NCBI GenBank assembly: GCA_026992595.1
Contig: JALWZW010000038.1
Location: 1 to 5,848, forward strand
DNA from: Microcaldota archaeon
GTDB taxonomy: Archaea; Micrarchaeota; Micrarchaeia; Anstonellales; Bilamarchaeaceae
Length of the DNA stretch: 5,848 nt
Direction of reading: 5' to 3'
The notes under the pieces were generated by a model. That model was not told where the DNA came from and ran no database searches. It was given only the letters and a program-made list of their open reading frames with translations. Every line of letters begins with the position of its first letter. Position 1 is the first letter of the stretch. Of the stretch, positions 5,239 to 5,848 are shown one piece after another. The translations under genes and the position numbers were made by a program.

Positions 5239-5848
5239 ATCTTTTCCTCTTTCTTGCCCTGCTATTTCTTACTATCTTTCTTTTAGGCAGAGTCCTGGAG
5301 CATTTTAAGGTGCCTTGGTTTTTTGCAGCGCTTTTTTTAGGCCTTTTTCTCTCCCTTCTTTTTCCTCCTTTCCTTGTTTTTGAAAGCACTGAATTTATTT
5401 TTCTTTCTCAGTTAGGGATGTATTTTTTGTTATTTTTAATCGGCTTTGAAATTAATCCTCTCCAAATTATAAAACAAAGTTCTCAAGTATTTAAAACCTC
5501 TTTTGCTATAATTGCTGCTGAAACGGTGGTGGGAACAGCGCTGCTTTCCCTATTCTTTAACCTTCCTCCATTTCCTGCCCTTATTCTCTCTTTATCTTTT
5601 GCGGCCATTGGCGAGGCAGCACTTTTTCCTCTTTTGGAAAAGTTTTCCCTTCTTAAAAGCAGAATAGGTCAGTTTGCATTAGGTGTGGGTGCGGTGGTTG
5701 ATTTTTTTGGGATTTTGGCGGTACTGTTGCTTTCGGTGTTTTTGTTTGAAAAAGAGGGAGCGGTGAGCGAGGGCATTATTTTTAACTTTCTTCTTTTAGG
5801 GGGTTTGGTTGCTCTCTTTAGTTTTTTAACGCGTATTGAGCATAAAAA
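5235..5848 (+). CDS. CPA2/Kef-type cation:proton antiporter, N-terminal part (cut by window end)
   Basis: The frame is open from GTG 5235 to the window end (204 complete codons, no stop) and is strongly hydrophobic, with about six membrane segments visible. It fits the monovalent cation:proton antiporter-2 family (Kef/NapA-like). Matching features are the first helix pair around GRVLEHFKVPWFFAALFLGLF (18-38), the LSQLGMYFLLFLIGFEIN segment (57-74, compare LxELGxxLLLFLIGLE), and the SRIGQFALGVGAVVDFFGIL block (142-161), where D156 lies at the place of the family's conserved membrane Asp. E127 sits in the preceding helix, in AAIGEAAL, where relatives often have a Ser/Thr-rich stretch. Family proteins are usually at least 380 aa, so roughly half is missing. 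The GTGA overlap with the preceding stop indicates translational coupling. Ion specificity (Na+ or K+) cannot be decided. Confidence 0.88.
   Translation, partial: MNLFLFLALLFLTIFLLGRVLEHFKVPWFFAALFLGLFLSLLFPPFLVFESTEFIFLSQLGMYFLLFLIGFEINPLQIIKQSSQVFKTSFAIIAAETVVGTALLSLFFNLPPFPALILSLSFAAIGEAALFPLLEKFSLLKSRIGQFALGVGAVVDFFGILAVLLLSVFLFEKEGAVSEGIIFNFLLLGGLVALFSFLTRIEHK

Noticed and set aside
1..5848. CRISPR array, tRNA, insertion sequence or inverted-repeat boundary
   Set aside because: No regularly spaced repeats, no cloverleaf-like segment and no transposase frame were found; the non-coding space is only about 160 nt in total.

Overview
The window looks like a tightly packed archaeal chromosome segment, most likely from a small-genome lineage of the DPANN type; that lineage assignment is inference. 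The archaeal call rests on four things. There is a eukaryote-like S15 of 151 aa, an S3Ae ribosomal protein, and a homomeric NAC-alpha protein with a UBA tail. There are also class III (G|Q) signal peptides on pilin-like proteins. Start sites are preceded by GGTG/GAGGTG-type Shine-Dalgarno (SD) sequences, or in one case by a TATA box placed for a leaderless transcript. All confident genes lie on the + strand.

Left block (about 90-2721): a four-gene surface-filament or secretion cassette. It holds a 446-aa cysteine-containing protein with no recognised family, then three small pilin-like proteins of 139, 141 and 154 aa. Each of the three begins with a short basic leader, a Gln at the predicted cleavage site and a hydrophobic helix. 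No assembly ATPase, platform protein or leader peptidase lies in the window. The start of the 446-aa protein is uncertain because no membrane anchor or signal peptide can be read in frame upstream of it.

Middle block (2708-4646): housekeeping genes for XTP/dITP pyrophosphatase, ribosomal proteins S15 and S3Ae, and NAC. From position 90 to 4646 no gap between genes exceeds 4 nt and several genes overlap (by 23, 1, 14, 32 and 4 nt), so pilin-like and translation genes could share one transcript. The only real break is the 58-nt gap at 4647-4704.

Right block (4705-5848): that gap contains a TATA-like element about 25 nt before an ATG with no SD, which suggests a leaderless promoter. It would drive a 177-aa membrane-anchored, four-cysteine protein of unknown function. 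That gene overlaps by GTGA the start of a CPA2/Kef-type cation/proton antiporter, which runs off the right edge.

No tRNA, rRNA, CRISPR array, insertion sequence or long repeat was seen. The least understood part is the 90-2721 pilin-like cassette.
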